A stretch of 64,000 nt of DNA from a bacterium YEK0313. GTDB lineage: Bacteria; Pseudomonadota; Alphaproteobacteria; Rhizobiales; Phreatobacteraceae. The notes below the pieces were generated by a model. That model was not told where the DNA came from, did no database searches, and worked only from the letters and a program-made list of their open reading frames with translations. Shown here in pieces: positions 16,586-25,495 of this stretch. The stretch covers positions 3,125,352-3,189,351 of the forward strand of contig CCMO02000001.1 in assembly GCA_000751295.2 (NCBI GenBank), in the 5' to 3' direction. The stretch's first letter is position 1, and each line of letters starts with the position of its first letter. The translations under genes were made by a program, and so were the position numbers.

Positions 16586-18745
16586 TCAATTGGCGCGGCC
16601 GCGGCGCAGGTCGGCCTCGATCCTGAGGCTCGAACCGCCGCCGAGCCGGGCGCGGTAGACCTGCACGTTCTCCATCACCCGCTGCACATAGTTGCGCGTT
16701 TCGGTGAACGGGATGCGCTCGACCCAGTCGATTGGATCGACGCGCGGATCGCGCGGGTCGCCATAGGCTTCGACCCATTGGCGCACTCGTCCACGGCCGG
16801 CATTGTAGGCGGCGAAGGTCATGACGTAGCTGCCGTTGAACTCGGCGACGAGATCGCCGAGATGGGCCGCGCCGATGCGGGCATTGTAGGCGGGGTCGCT
16901 GATCAGCCGGCCCTGGTCATAGGCGAGGCCGTAGCTGCGCGCCGTCGCGCGCGCCGTCGCGGGCATGAGCTGCAGCAGGCCGCGGGCGCCGGCATGGCTC
17001 ACGGCGCGCGGATCGAAGGTCGATTCCTGGCGGGCGATGGCATAGACCACGGCGCGGTCGACCTGCGGGCCGACATGGGCATAGTTCGGGATCCCGATCG
17101 TCGGGAAGGCGTGGATGTCGAAGGGCAGGCCGCGATTGTTGGCGAGCTTGCCGAGGATCAGGACGCCCTTGGCGTCGCCGGCACGGGCGGCGACCTCGGC
17201 GGCGGCGTGGAGCTGGCCGGTATCCATGGCGCGCAGGCCGAGATCGGCGAGGATCGCCCGGGCGAGGTCCTTTTCGCCGACCTGATAGAGCATGCGCAGC
17301 GCGCGCGCCGACGGACCGGCCACCGGGCTTGCTTCGGCCGGCCGGCGGATCGGCAGATCGCTCAGGCCGAGCTTGGCGCGCGCGAGCTGGCCGTAATAAT
17401 GCGAGGAATGCCGGGCGGCGGCCTCATAGGCACGCCGCGCCTCGGCCTGGCGGCCGAGCGCCTCGAAGGCACGGCCGCTCCAATAGTCGGCGCGGGACTG
17501 CGACATGGGCGTGGTGGCGGCCTGGCGTCCGGCCTGGAAATGGCGCAGCGCAGTGCCGGGATCGTTCAGGAAGCGCAGGGCAAGCCAGCCGCAATGGAAT
17601 TCCGCTTCGACCCGGGCGACGCCGCGGCGCACCGAATGGCCGGAGGCGACCCGGTAGGCGGTGCGGGCGTCGCCGGCGTCCAGCAGCTTGCGCACCATGA
17701 CGCGCCGCTCGGTCCACCAGCTCTCCGGGCTGATCAGCACAGCCGGATCGCGCGGCGCGGCGATCAGGATGGCCGCCGCCTCGCGGGCTCGGTCCTCGCG
17801 CCGCAGCCACTGGGCGCGGGCGAGCAGATAGACCGGGTCGGCATGCAGCGAGCCGGGCACGCGCGCGAGCAACGCCCCGCCGTTCGAGCGGCGCGCATTG
17901 ACCGCCAGGAAGGCGCGTGCGAGCGCGAGCTGGCCGGCGCCGAGGTGCTGGGCCGCGCGCAGGGCCGTGCCGTCCTTGCCCGCATAGAGCATGTGGTCGA
18001 GGCGGGACTTGTGGTCGGCCGCGCCGAGCACCGAGCCGAAGGCGGAGAGCAGCGTGCGCTCGACATCAGCGGACATGTCGTCGCGACGCCAGATGTCGCG
18101 GGCGAGCTGCACGGCGCGCGCATTGTCGCCGGCCCGCCGCAAGGCGATGGCGAGCGCGATCTTGCCTTTGGCCGAGCTCGGCTGGCGGCGCGCATAGAAG
18201 CCGCGCACGGTCGCGCCGTCGATATTCTGTTCGAGCAGGGCGGCTTCGGCGCGGGCGCGAATGCGCTGCGAGGCCGGAAAGCCCGGATTGGTCTCGACGA
18301 AGGCGGCGAGCCGCGCGAAAGGCAGGTTCTCGTTGGACCGGAGGATCGCCCACTCGGCGACTGCGCGCGATACCGGGTCGGTCAGGGCGTTGCGTCCGGC
18401 CGTGGCCTGCTCGACCCGGCCGGCCTTGGCTGCGGCGATCACCCGGCCGAGCGCCGCGACGTCGACCTGGCCGCCGCCATCGCCCTGCGGGCGCCAGGAA
18501 CGCTCGCTCTGTCCGATCGAGCCGGTCACCGCTGGCCCGCTGGCGCGAGCTTCGACGATCGGCTGCTGCGCCGCCTCGGCTGGCTCGTCGTCGGCGGCCT
18601 GTTCCGCGGCCTGGGCTTCCAGGAGATGCTGGGGCATGTCGCCATCGCTTGCCTGGGGCAGGGCGGGAGTGGCGATGAGCAGCGCGCCGAGAGCGACGCC
18701 GGTGAGCAGGCCCAAACGGGGAAGGAAGACAGCGAGCGGCGCCAT
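16586..18745 (-). CDS. Soluble lytic murein transglycosylase (Slt70-like), 719 aa
   Basis: Periplasmic peptidoglycan-cleaving enzyme. A signal sequence (MAPLAVFLPRLGLLTGVALG) is followed by a long helical superhelix region (about 90-540, repeated A/R/L-rich helices as in Slt U and L domains) and a C-terminal SLT domain (about 560-700). Catalytic Glu lies in VYAIARQESTFDP. Other SLT motifs are GARGLLQLMPATA, FAAYNAGRGRVRQW and FTETRNYVQRVMENV. I chose ATG 18745 because it gives the signal peptide. It converges on the marR gene. Confidence 0.93.
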   Translation of the reverse strand: MAPLAVFLPRLGLLTGVALGALLIATPALPQASDGDMPQHLLEAQAAEQAADDEPAEAAQQPIVEARASGPAVTGSIGQSERSWRPQGDGGGQVDVAALGRVIAAAKAGRVEQATAGRNALTDPVSRAVAEWAILRSNENLPFARLAAFVETNPGFPASQRIRARAEAALLEQNIDGATVRGFYARRQPSSAKGKIALAIALRRAGDNARAVQLARDIWRRDDMSADVERTLLSAFGSVLGAADHKSRLDHMLYAGKDGTALRAAQHLGAGQLALARAFLAVNARRSNGGALLARVPGSLHADPVYLLARAQWLRREDRAREAAAILIAAPRDPAVLISPESWWTERRVMVRKLLDAGDARTAYRVASGHSVRRGVARVEAEFHCGWLALRFLNDPGTALRHFQAGRQAATTPMSQSRADYWSGRAFEALGRQAEARRAYEAAARHSSHYYGQLARAKLGLSDLPIRRPAEASPVAGPSARALRMLYQVGEKDLARAILADLGLRAMDTGQLHAAAEVAARAGDAKGVLILGKLANNRGLPFDIHAFPTIGIPNYAHVGPQVDRAVVYAIARQESTFDPRAVSHAGARGLLQLMPATARATARSYGLAYDQGRLISDPAYNARIGAAHLGDLVAEFNGSYVMTFAAYNAGRGRVRQWVEAYGDPRDPRVDPIDWVERIPFTETRNYVQRVMENVQVYRARLGGGSSLRIEADLRRGRAN

Positions 18746-18907
18746 GAATCCGTCCTGATACGCAATACGGAACGGCCGCACCGTCCGGACAGAATGCGGC
18801 CCCTGAACCACCGTTTGTCGTTTGTTTTCCTTAGCGAGTGTTGAACGCGGCGAGGGGTAATCGATGGGCGTGGTTAAGCGGGCGCTAACGATCGGACGTC
18901 GGCCGCC

Positions 18908-19438
18908 TCAGATCGGGCCGAGAACGGCCCAGCCGGTCAGGGCGCCGGCCGTGAGCGCCCAGAGCGGATGGAGCCGCGTCCGGTAGGTAACGGCCGCGAC
19001 GGCGAGCGTGACGGCGACCAGGGCCCATTCGCCGTCCGAGGCCTCGGCGATCAGGACGGCGCTGGCGGAGACGAGGCCGACGGTCATCGGCACCAGCCCG
19101 GCCTGCACGATGCGGCGCCACGGGCGGTCCTTGAACCGGCGCCAGAGTCCCATGGCGAGGGCGGTGACCAGCGACGACGGGCCGAATTTCGCGACCGAGG
19201 CGACGAGCAGTCCGGACCAGCCGGCGACGTGCCAGCCGATCAGCGGCACGATCATCATGTTCGGGCCGGGGGCCGCCTGGGCGAGCGCGAACAGCGTGGA
19301 AAATTCCCGTGCCGTCATCCAGTGCTGAATGTCGACCACGTGGCGCTGCATTTCCGGCAGGATCGTATTGCCGCCGCCAAAGGCGAGCAGCGACAGTTCG
19401 GTGAAGATCAGGAAGAGGGCGACCAGAACGGGAGGCAT
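18908..19438 (-). CDS. Chromate transporter, short CHR half-protein 2, 176 aa
   Basis: Hydrophobic protein of the CHR family in the short (half-size) form. It carries the conserved FTELSLLAFGGGNTILPEMQRHVV and FALAQAAPGPNMMIVPLIGW stretches. Short CHR proteins work as pairs of opposite membrane topology that together match one full ChrA, a chromate or sulfate/chromate efflux carrier. It lies 3 bp after the other half and is surely co-transcribed and probably co-assembled with it. Confidence 0.9.
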   Translation of the reverse strand: MPPVLVALFLIFTELSLLAFGGGNTILPEMQRHVVDIQHWMTAREFSTLFALAQAAPGPNMMIVPLIGWHVAGWSGLLVASVAKFGPSSLVTALAMGLWRRFKDRPWRRIVQAGLVPMTVGLVSASAVLIAEASDGEWALVAVTLAVAAVTYRTRLHPLWALTAGALTGWAVLGPI

Positions 19439-19441
19439 GGC

Positions 19442-20020
19442 TCAGGCCTTTCCGGCGGCGCGGCGCGCGACGAGCCAGGTGAGCAGAATGCTGAGCGGCG
19501 CGAGCGTCAGCATGGTCGGCAGCAACGGCAGGCGCAGCACGGCGATCGCGACGAAGCAGAGGGCTGCGATGGCAAGTCCTTCTGGCCGCCTGAAGATCGG
19601 CACGGCGATCTTTGCGGCCATCGAGACAAGCAGGCCGGCGGCGGCCGCGGCGAGCCCGGAAAACATGTGCCGGATGTTCGGATCCGCCTGGACCTGGGCG
19701 TAGATCGCACCGAGGCCGATCACGATGGCGGTCGGAAAGGCGATGAGGCCGACGAGCGCGACGAATGCGCCCCGCGCGCCGTGGAACTTGAGGCCGATCG
19801 CAACCGAGAGGTTGATGATGTTGCCGCCGGGCAGGAACTGGCACAGGCCCAGGAGGTCGGTGAACTCCTCGGCCGACAGCCATCGGCGCTGTTCCACGAT
19901 CATCGCGCGGGCGAGCGGCAGAACGCCGCCGAAACCCGTCAGGCCGAGTTCGAGAAAGCCGAGGAAGAGGGCCCTGAGGCCGGGCGGGTCGGCCTCGTCC
20001 GTCGCTGTCGTCGTGGTCAT
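19442..20020 (-). CDS. Chromate transporter, short CHR half-protein 1, 192 aa
   Basis: First gene of the split chromate transporter. The CHR motifs are FLELGLTGFGGVLPLARAMIVEQRRWLS and LLGLCQFLPGGNIINLSVAIG, followed by several hydrophobic helices. The true substrate (chromate, sulfate or another oxyanion) is not proven by sequence. It is transcribed divergently from a LysR regulator 115 bp away, which probably controls the pair. Confidence 0.9.
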   Translation of the reverse strand: MTTTTATDEADPPGLRALFLGFLELGLTGFGGVLPLARAMIVEQRRWLSAEEFTDLLGLCQFLPGGNIINLSVAIGLKFHGARGAFVALVGLIAFPTAIVIGLGAIYAQVQADPNIRHMFSGLAAAAAGLLVSMAAKIAVPIFRRPEGLAIAALCFVAIAVLRLPLLPTMLTLAPLSILLTWLVARRAAGKA

Positions 20021-20124
20021 GGCGGAACTCCGGGGACAGGCGCGTCCGTCACGCTGCTGCCGGAGCCCTGTGGCCCTGACCTAGTTTCACGTCATCATCT
20101 CGTCCAATATATGCTGAAGGCAAA

Positions 20125-20141
20125 ATCCATATGGAATGGAT
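20125..20141. promoter_or_regulatory. Inverted repeat between chr genes and lysR
   Basis: ATCCAT (20125-20130) and ATGGAT (20136-20141) are perfect arms around ATGGA. They overlap the lysR start codons and match the dyad style of LysR binding sites. Candidate autoregulatory site. Confidence 0.35.
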
Positions 20142-21071
20142 ATGAATCATCTCGACCTGCGTCAGCTCCGCTATTTCGTGGCCGTCGCCGAGGAGGGCCA
20201 TGTCACCCGCGCCGCCGAGCGGCTCGGCATGCAGCAGCCGCCACTCAGCCAGCAGATCCAGGCGATCGAGGCGGCGATCGGCGTCCGCCTGTTCGAGCGG
20301 CTGCCACGCGGCATGCGGCTGACCGAGAGCGGACGGTCGCTCCTGGACGACGCGCGGACAATCCTTGGGGCCGTCGAGCAGGCGGTCGAGACCTGTCGCC
20401 GGATCGCCCGCGGCGAGAGCGGCCGGCTCGCCGTCGGCTTCACCGGCTCCGCCGCCTTTCACCCCTTCGTTCTGGCGGCGATCAGGACCTTCGGCGGGGC
20501 GGTGCCGGGCGTGTCGCTGGCGCTGGAGGAGGGCGGCTCACTGGAACTCACCGAAGCGCTGGCGGCCGGCCGGCTCGACGCAGCCTTCGTGCGCGCCGCG
20601 GTCGGACGCCGGCCCGGCCTCGCCATCGAGGCGCTGATGGAGGAGCCGATGCTCGCCGCGGTGCCCGTCAAGCACAGACTGGCGGCGGCGGGTGGGGCGG
20701 TCCGCCTCACCGATCTCAGCGAGGAGACCTTCGTTCTCTACCGGCGGCCGAGCGGCCCTGGGCTCTATGATGCCATCATCGCGGCCTGCAGCGCCGCCGG
20801 CTTCAGCCCGCGCATCGGCCAGGAGGCCGCGCGGCTCCCCTCGGTGCTCTCGCTGGTGGCGGCGGGCCTCGGCGTCTCGATCATTCCCGCCTCGATGCGG
20901 CGCCTGGAGACCGAAGGGATCGTCTATCTCCCCCTGTCCGACACGCCGCTCCTGGTCGCGCCGCTGCACCTCGTCTGGCGGCGCGACGGCGGATCGGCCG
21001 CGCTCGGCCATTTCGTCGCGGCTGTCAGGCGCCTGCAGGCCTCGCGTCAGGTGGCCGGAGCGCCCATATGA
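20136..21071 (+). CDS. LysR-family transcriptional regulator, 311 aa
   Basis: N-terminal winged HTH (LDLRQLRYFVAVAEEGHVTRAAERLGMQQPPLSQQIQAIE, residues 4-43), then a LysR substrate-binding domain from about residue 92. The start is ATG 20136 or the in-frame ATG 20142. It is divergent from the two chromate-transporter genes, so it likely regulates them in response to an anion. The HTH resembles the BenM/CatM-like subgroup (QQPPLSQQI), but the inducer is not predictable. Confidence 0.92.
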   Translation: MDMNHLDLRQLRYFVAVAEEGHVTRAAERLGMQQPPLSQQIQAIEAAIGVRLFERLPRGMRLTESGRSLLDDARTILGAVEQAVETCRRIARGESGRLAVGFTGSAAFHPFVLAAIRTFGGAVPGVSLALEEGGSLELTEALAAGRLDAAFVRAAVGRRPGLAIEALMEEPMLAAVPVKHRLAAAGGAVRLTDLSEETFVLYRRPSGPGLYDAIIAACSAAGFSPRIGQEAARLPSVLSLVAAGLGVSIIPASMRRLETEGIVYLPLSDTPLLVAPLHLVWRRDGGSAALGHFVAAVRRLQASRQVAGAPI

Positions 21072-21254
21072 TGAGGCGATGCACGCCCGCGCGATTCAGC
21101 ATGGGATCTTTACGCGGCGTTTGTGTATTTCTACGGCGCTTTGCGGAGCCGTTTCGCTTGACGGCGAAGCCGTCACAAGGCTTTGTGCGCCTGTCATGGG
21201 CTCGGCGCATCGCGCTCGGCCGTTCCAACGCTGCCACGTTCGGGAGAACGTTTC

Positions 21255-22142
21255 ATGTCCACCACTCTGTTCAAGGGGTCGATTCCCGCTCTCGTCACGC
21301 CGTTCTCGAATGGCAAACTCGACGAGAAAGCGTTTCGGGCCCATGTGAACTGGGTGATCGCGGAAGGTTCGCACGGCATCGTGCCGGTCGGCACCACGGG
21401 CGAGAGCCCGACCCTGACCCATGACGAGCACAAGCAGGTCATCGTCTGGGCCATCGAGGAGGCGCGCGGCCGCGTGCCGGTCATTGCCGGCGCCGGTTCG
21501 AACAACACGATCGATGCGATCGAGTTCTCCCAGCACGCCGAGAAGGTTGGCGCCCAGGGCCTCCTTCATGTCACGCCCTACTACAACAAGCCGAACCAGG
21601 AAGGGCTCTACCAGCATTTCAAGGCGATCGCCGAAGCGACCACGCTGCCGATCCTGATCTACAACATCCCGCCACGCTCGGTGGTCGACATGTCGGTCGA
21701 GACCATGGCGCGGCTGGCCAAGATCAAGAACATCGTCGGCGTCAAGGATGCCACCGCCAAGCTCGATCGGGTCTCGGCCCAGCGCCAGGCCTGCGGCGAG
21801 GACTTCATTCAGCTTTCGGGCGAGGATGGCACCGCGCTCGCCCACATGGCCCATGGCGGCCACGGCTGCATCTCCGTGACGGCCAATGTCGCGCCGCGCC
21901 TTTGCGCGGATTTCCAGAACGCCTGCCTCGCAGGCGATTACAAGACGGCGCTGAAGCTGCAGGACAAGCTGTTCCCGCTGCATCAGGCGCTGTTCGTCGA
22001 GCCCAATCCTGCGCCCTCCAAGGCGGCGCTCGCCATGCTCGGACGCATGTCGGATGAGACGCGGCTGCCCATGGTGCCGGTGACGGCAGGCACGCGGGAA
22101 ACGCTGCGCTCGGCGCTTGTCCATGCCGGCCTGCTGAACTGA
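21255..22142 (+). CDS. dapA: 4-hydroxy-tetrahydrodipicolinate synthase, 295 aa
   Basis: First committed step of lysine and meso-diaminopimelate synthesis: pyruvate plus aspartate semialdehyde via a Schiff base. It begins MSTTLFKGSIPALVTPF. It carries VGTTGESPTLTHDEH, the catalytic Tyr block PYYNKPNQEGLYQHF, and the Schiff-base lysine in IVGVKDATA. GGGAGAACG precedes the ATG at 21255. Its stop codon overlaps the smpB start by one base, so the two are translationally coupled. Confidence 0.97.
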   Translation: MSTTLFKGSIPALVTPFSNGKLDEKAFRAHVNWVIAEGSHGIVPVGTTGESPTLTHDEHKQVIVWAIEEARGRVPVIAGAGSNNTIDAIEFSQHAEKVGAQGLLHVTPYYNKPNQEGLYQHFKAIAEATTLPILIYNIPPRSVVDMSVETMARLAKIKNIVGVKDATAKLDRVSAQRQACGEDFIQLSGEDGTALAHMAHGGHGCISVTANVAPRLCADFQNACLAGDYKTALKLQDKLFPLHQALFVEPNPAPSKAALAMLGRMSDETRLPMVPVTAGTRETLRSALVHAGLLN

Positions 22143-22615
22143 TGGCATCGAAACAGGATCCCAACATCAAGCTGATCGCCGACAACAGGCGCGGCCGCTA
22201 CGATTACGAGATCATCGAGACCTTCGAGGCCGGGCTTCAACTGACCGGCACCGAGGTCAAGTCGTTGCGCGCCTCCAAGGCGACGATCGGGGAGAGCTAT
22301 GCCGGTCCCTCCGGCGAGGAGTTCTTCCTGTTCAACTGCAACATCCCGGAATATCTGCAGGCGAACCGCTTCAACCACGAGCCGAGGCGGCCGCGCCGCC
22401 TGCTGCTGCACAAGCGCGAGATCGCCAAGCTGATCGGCGGCGTGCAGCGGGAGGGCATGACGGTCGTGCCGCTCAAGCTCTATTTCAACGAGAAGGGCCG
22501 GGCCAAGCTGCAGATCGCGCTCGCGCGCGGCAAGAAGCTGCACGACAAGCGCGAGACCGAGAAGAAGCGTGACTGGCAGCGCGATCAGGCGCGGATCATG
22601 CGCGAGCGCGGCTGA
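22142..22615 (+). CDS. smpB: SsrA (tmRNA)-binding protein, 157 aa
   Basis: Binds tmRNA and delivers it to stalled ribosomes for trans-translation. It begins with the conserved NRRGRYDYEIIETFEAGLQLTGTEVKSLR, and has IPEYLQANRFNHEPRRPRRLLLHK and the basic C-terminal tail (KKLHDKRETEKKRDWQRDQARIM) that reads as an mRNA mimic in the ribosomal channel. The dapA-smpB overlap is typical of Hyphomicrobiales. No ssrA gene is visible nearby. Confidence 0.97.
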   Translation: MASKQDPNIKLIADNRRGRYDYEIIETFEAGLQLTGTEVKSLRASKATIGESYAGPSGEEFFLFNCNIPEYLQANRFNHEPRRPRRLLLHKREIAKLIGGVQREGMTVVPLKLYFNEKGRAKLQIALARGKKLHDKRETEKKRDWQRDQARIMRERG

Positions 22616-22682
22616 GCGGGTCCGATCGTTCGGAATATCCCGATGCGACAGCATCTTGCACGGCGCAGTTGATGTCGCTTCA

Positions 22683-22704
22683 CCGGCGGCGCGGACGCCG
22701 CCGG
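22683..22704. other. GC-rich hairpin between convergent smpB and sod genes
   Basis: CCGGCGGCG (22683-22691) and CGCCGCCGG (22696-22704) pair perfectly around CGGA. There is no T-tract on either strand, so it may help end transcription or may be incidental. Confidence 0.35.
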
Positions 22705-22729
22705 CGACCACCGGCCGTCATTCGGTGGG

Positions 22730-23446
22730 TCAGGTCATGGCCCGTTGGTAATTGGCGCCGGCCCTGGTCCAGTTCACCGTGTTCCACCAGGCCGTGACAT
22801 AGTCCGCACGCCGGTTCTGGTATTTCAGATAATAGGCGTGTTCCCAGACATCGACGCCGAGCACGACGCCATTGGCGCCGTCCATCAGCGGATTGTCCTG
22901 GTTGGCGGTCGAGACGACGGCGAGCTTGCGGTCCTTGTCGACGACGAGCCAGGCCCAGCCTGAGCCGAACCGGCCGCCGGCCGCGGCATTGAGACGCTGG
23001 CGGAACTGGCCGAAATCGCCGAAGGCGCCATTGATCGCAGTCGCGAGCTCCGTCCCCGGTTCCTTGGCGCCGCCGGGCGTCATGATGTCCCAGAAATGCA
23101 CATGGTTCCAATGGCCGCCGAGATTGTTGCGGATGCCGGTGCGCACGGCGTCGGGTGCCGCCTGAAGGTTGCGCAGGACGGTTTCGATGGCATCGGGTTT
23201 CAGGGCCGGATACTGGCCGGCCAGCGCGTTGAGATTGCTGACATAGGCGCCGTGGTGGCGCTGGTGGTGGATGGTCATGGTCTGCGCGTCGATATGCGGC
23301 TCGAGGGCCTCATAGGCGTAGCCGATCGGCGCCAGCGTGAAGGGGCCGCTCGCCGCCTGGGCGAACACCCGCTGGCGGGCAGCGACCGGCAGGGCGGCGC
23401 CGAGCGCGGCGGTGCCGAACATCTTCAGGGCGTGACGGCGGTTCAT
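22730..23446 (-). CDS. Fe/Mn superoxide dismutase with Tat-type signal peptide, 238 aa
   Basis: Dismutates superoxide. The first 30 residues (MNRRHALKMFGTAALGAALP, then a VFAQA cleavage site) look like a twin-arginine signal, so the folded enzyme is probably periplasmic. The Fe/Mn-SOD fold follows, with the metal ligands in MTIHHQRHHGAYV, GGHWNHVHFW and DVWEHAYYLKY. Fe versus Mn preference is not certain. Most cytoplasmic SodA/SodB lack a signal, so this is an exported paralogue. I chose ATG 23446 because it begins the signal peptide. Confidence 0.93.
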   Translation of the reverse strand: MNRRHALKMFGTAALGAALPVAARQRVFAQAASGPFTLAPIGYAYEALEPHIDAQTMTIHHQRHHGAYVSNLNALAGQYPALKPDAIETVLRNLQAAPDAVRTGIRNNLGGHWNHVHFWDIMTPGGAKEPGTELATAINGAFGDFGQFRQRLNAAAGGRFGSGWAWLVVDKDRKLAVVSTANQDNPLMDGANGVVLGVDVWEHAYYLKYQNRRADYVTAWWNTVNWTRAGANYQRAMT

Positions 23447-23734
23447 CGATGAGCTCTCCCGTGATGGTTGGGCCGGCGCCGGGGCGGCCGGGCGTGGTGA
23501 TGCGAATGGGTGCACCTTGTCCGTGCAACGCCGGACGGGTCTGCGAGGGTCCATTCCGAGACCGCGCCGGGTGTGGAGCGAAGCCGGCGCCTCCCGAGGT
23601 TCCTGCGTCTCCTTGGGCGTTTGATGTCGATCGGATGCAACCGCCGGAATCGAACCGCAGGCCAGACAGCGGTCCGCGGCAGGACCGAGCCTGACGCGGT
23701 CGCCGCCTTCACGCAACGGCAATCGTCGCGACGA

Positions 23735-24046
23735 TCAGCTTTGTGGGAACAGCGTCCAGGGGAACCATGGCCAGATGGTGTCGACGGCCAGTCCGATCAC
23801 GATGGCCGCCAGCAGCGTGCCGACGATGAGGCAGCGGCCCAGAATGCCGAGAACCAGGATCGGCACGACGAGGCCGAGAAAATAGGCGGTCGCGAGCAGC
23901 ACGCCGACGGTCTCCAGGCCGTCGCGATGGCCGACCGGCATCGCCATGACGCGCGCGGCGGTGCCGAGCCAGAAAACCGTGCCGATCGCCGCGGCGGCGA
24001 AGATTGCGACACGCAGGAGGCGCTTCAGGTCGCTTAGCATGGCCAT
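23735..24046 (-). CDS. Small integral membrane protein, 103 aa
   Basis: About three hydrophobic segments (residues 10-30, 38-65 and 68-90) in a 103-residue protein with a short basic N terminus (MAMLSDLKRLLRV). A GAGGGA ribosome site lies 7 bases before ATG 24046; ATG 24040 is an in-frame alternative. No family recognised. It stands between sod and the DNA-repair pair on the same strand, but gaps of more than 140 bp on both sides argue for its own promoter. Confidence 0.65.
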   Translation of the reverse strand: MAMLSDLKRLLRVAIFAAAAIGTVFWLGTAARVMAMPVGHRDGLETVGVLLATAYFLGLVVPILVLGILGRCLIVGTLLAAIVIGLAVDTIWPWFPWTLFPQS

Positions 24047-24187
24047 GCACTTTCCCTCAGGGGCACGGCAAGGCCGGCCGACGGCGGCCGCCCGCGGCGG
24101 CTCCGGCAGTGGGTCGTGGCATCGGATCGAAAGGTTCAACGGCGCGGGAGCGCGCGCCGTTCTACAGCCCTTGCGGGTGGTGGCGTG

Positions 24188-24835
24188 TCAGGCGCCGTCG
24201 AGATGAGACCGCACGGCGGCGAAGACCGCTCGGAACATGTCCGGTGTCAGCACGCCCGTATTGGTGTTGTAGCGGGAGCAATGATAGCTGTCGAACAGGG
24301 TGATCCGGCCGATCCGGTGCGTCGCGCCGTGGCCGAAAGGCGCGCGCGCCAGTTTCTCCCCGAGTGCCCGCACCACGCTGTCGTGGCCGATCCGGCCGAG
24401 CGCGACGATCGCCTTCAGGCGGGGCATGGCGGCGACAGTCGCCGACAGGAACGCCCGGCAGGTGGTGATTTCCGCCGACGTCGGCTTGTTCTCGGGCGGT
24501 ACGCAGCGCACCGCATTGGTGATGCGGGTATCGATCAGCGTCAGCCCGTCGTCCGGCCGCTCGTCATAGACGCCGCTGGCCAGGCCGAAATGAAGCAGCG
24601 TCTCGTAGAGCAGGTCGCCGGCCCAGTCGCCCGTGAACGGGCGGCCGGTCTTGTTGGCGCCTTGCAGGCCGGGGGCGAGCCCGACGATCAGCAGGCGCGA
24701 ATCGTCGGTGCCGAACGAGGGCACCGGCGCATTGTGCCAGTCGGGATGGGCGGCGCGCTGCTTTTCGCGGAATGCGACGAGGCGCGGGCAGAGCGGGCAG
24801 TCGCGGCCCGGCCCGGAAGCGAGCGATGCGGTCAT
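24188..24835 (-). CDS. Type-5 uracil-DNA glycosylase (UdgB-like), 215 aa
   Basis: Removes uracil and other deaminated bases from DNA. Four cysteines that would hold a [4Fe-4S] cluster are Cys13 and Cys16 (CPLC), Cys111 (AVRCVPPENKP) and Cys126. Motif A is GLAPGLQGANKTGRPFTGD; the family-5 form lacks the acidic residue of family 4. Motif B is SYHCSRYNTNTG, where family 5 more usually has HPS. It follows a NYN-domain gene by 3 bp, so the pair is co-transcribed. Confidence 0.9.
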   Translation of the reverse strand: MTASLASGPGRDCPLCPRLVAFREKQRAAHPDWHNAPVPSFGTDDSRLLIVGLAPGLQGANKTGRPFTGDWAGDLLYETLLHFGLASGVYDERPDDGLTLIDTRITNAVRCVPPENKPTSAEITTCRAFLSATVAAMPRLKAIVALGRIGHDSVVRALGEKLARAPFGHGATHRIGRITLFDSYHCSRYNTNTGVLTPDMFRAVFAAVRSHLDGA

Positions 24836-24838
24836 CGG

Positions 24839-25495
24839 TCAGCGGTCGGCGAAATCGTCGTCGGGGCCGGTCGAGACCGGGCTGGTGGAGGCCACCGGCC
24901 GGGCCGGCCGCGGCCGGTCGCGCACGAAGCCGGGAACGTCCTGTGCCGCCTGGCGTTGGCTGCGCTCCGAAGGGTCGCGGCCGACGCGCGGCATGAGATG
25001 GGCGAGATCGATGAACTCGTCGGCCTGCCGGCGCAACTCGTCGGCGATCATGGCCGGCTGCACGGAGACGGTCGAAACCACCGAAACCTTGACGCCGCGC
25101 CGCTGCAGCGCCTCGACCAGCGAGCGGAAATCGCCGTCGCCGGAGAACAGCACGATATGGTCGACTCGCGGCGCCAGTTCCATGGCATCGACCGCCAGCT
25201 CGATGTCCATGTTGCCCTTCACCTTCCGGCGTCCCATGGAATCGGTGAATTCCTTGGCGGTCTTGGTGATGACGGTAAAGCCGTTGTAGTCGAGCCAGTC
25301 GATCAGCGGCCGGATCGAGGAATATTCCTGATCCTCGACAAGAGCAGTGTAATAGTAGGCACGAAGTAAATAGCCTCGGCTCTGAAACTCTTTCAGCAAA
25401 CGTTTGTAATCGATATCGAACCCGATCGTCTTTGCCGTTGCATAGAGATTGGCGCCATCGATGAAGAGTGCGATGCGTTCTTGTCCGCTCGACAT
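24839..25495 (-). CDS. NYN-domain protein (LabA/DUF88 family), 218 aa
   Basis: PIN-like NYN fold, predicted metal-dependent RNase. The N-terminal strand IALFIDGANLY holds Asp13 and Asn16; further acidic residues lie in GNMDIELAVDAM and VLFSGDGDFRSLVEAL. The last 55 residues are Arg/Pro-rich and probably disordered. No catalytic acid is obviously missing. It is the first gene of a two-gene unit with uracil-DNA glycosylase; the functional link is unknown. LabA-type proteins are common in alphaproteobacteria, often near rpoZ/rsh. Confidence 0.88.
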   Translation of the reverse strand: MSSGQERIALFIDGANLYATAKTIGFDIDYKRLLKEFQSRGYLLRAYYYTALVEDQEYSSIRPLIDWLDYNGFTVITKTAKEFTDSMGRRKVKGNMDIELAVDAMELAPRVDHIVLFSGDGDFRSLVEALQRRGVKVSVVSTVSVQPAMIADELRRQADEFIDLAHLMPRVGRDPSERSQRQAAQDVPGFVRDRPRPARPVASTSPVSTGPDDDFADR

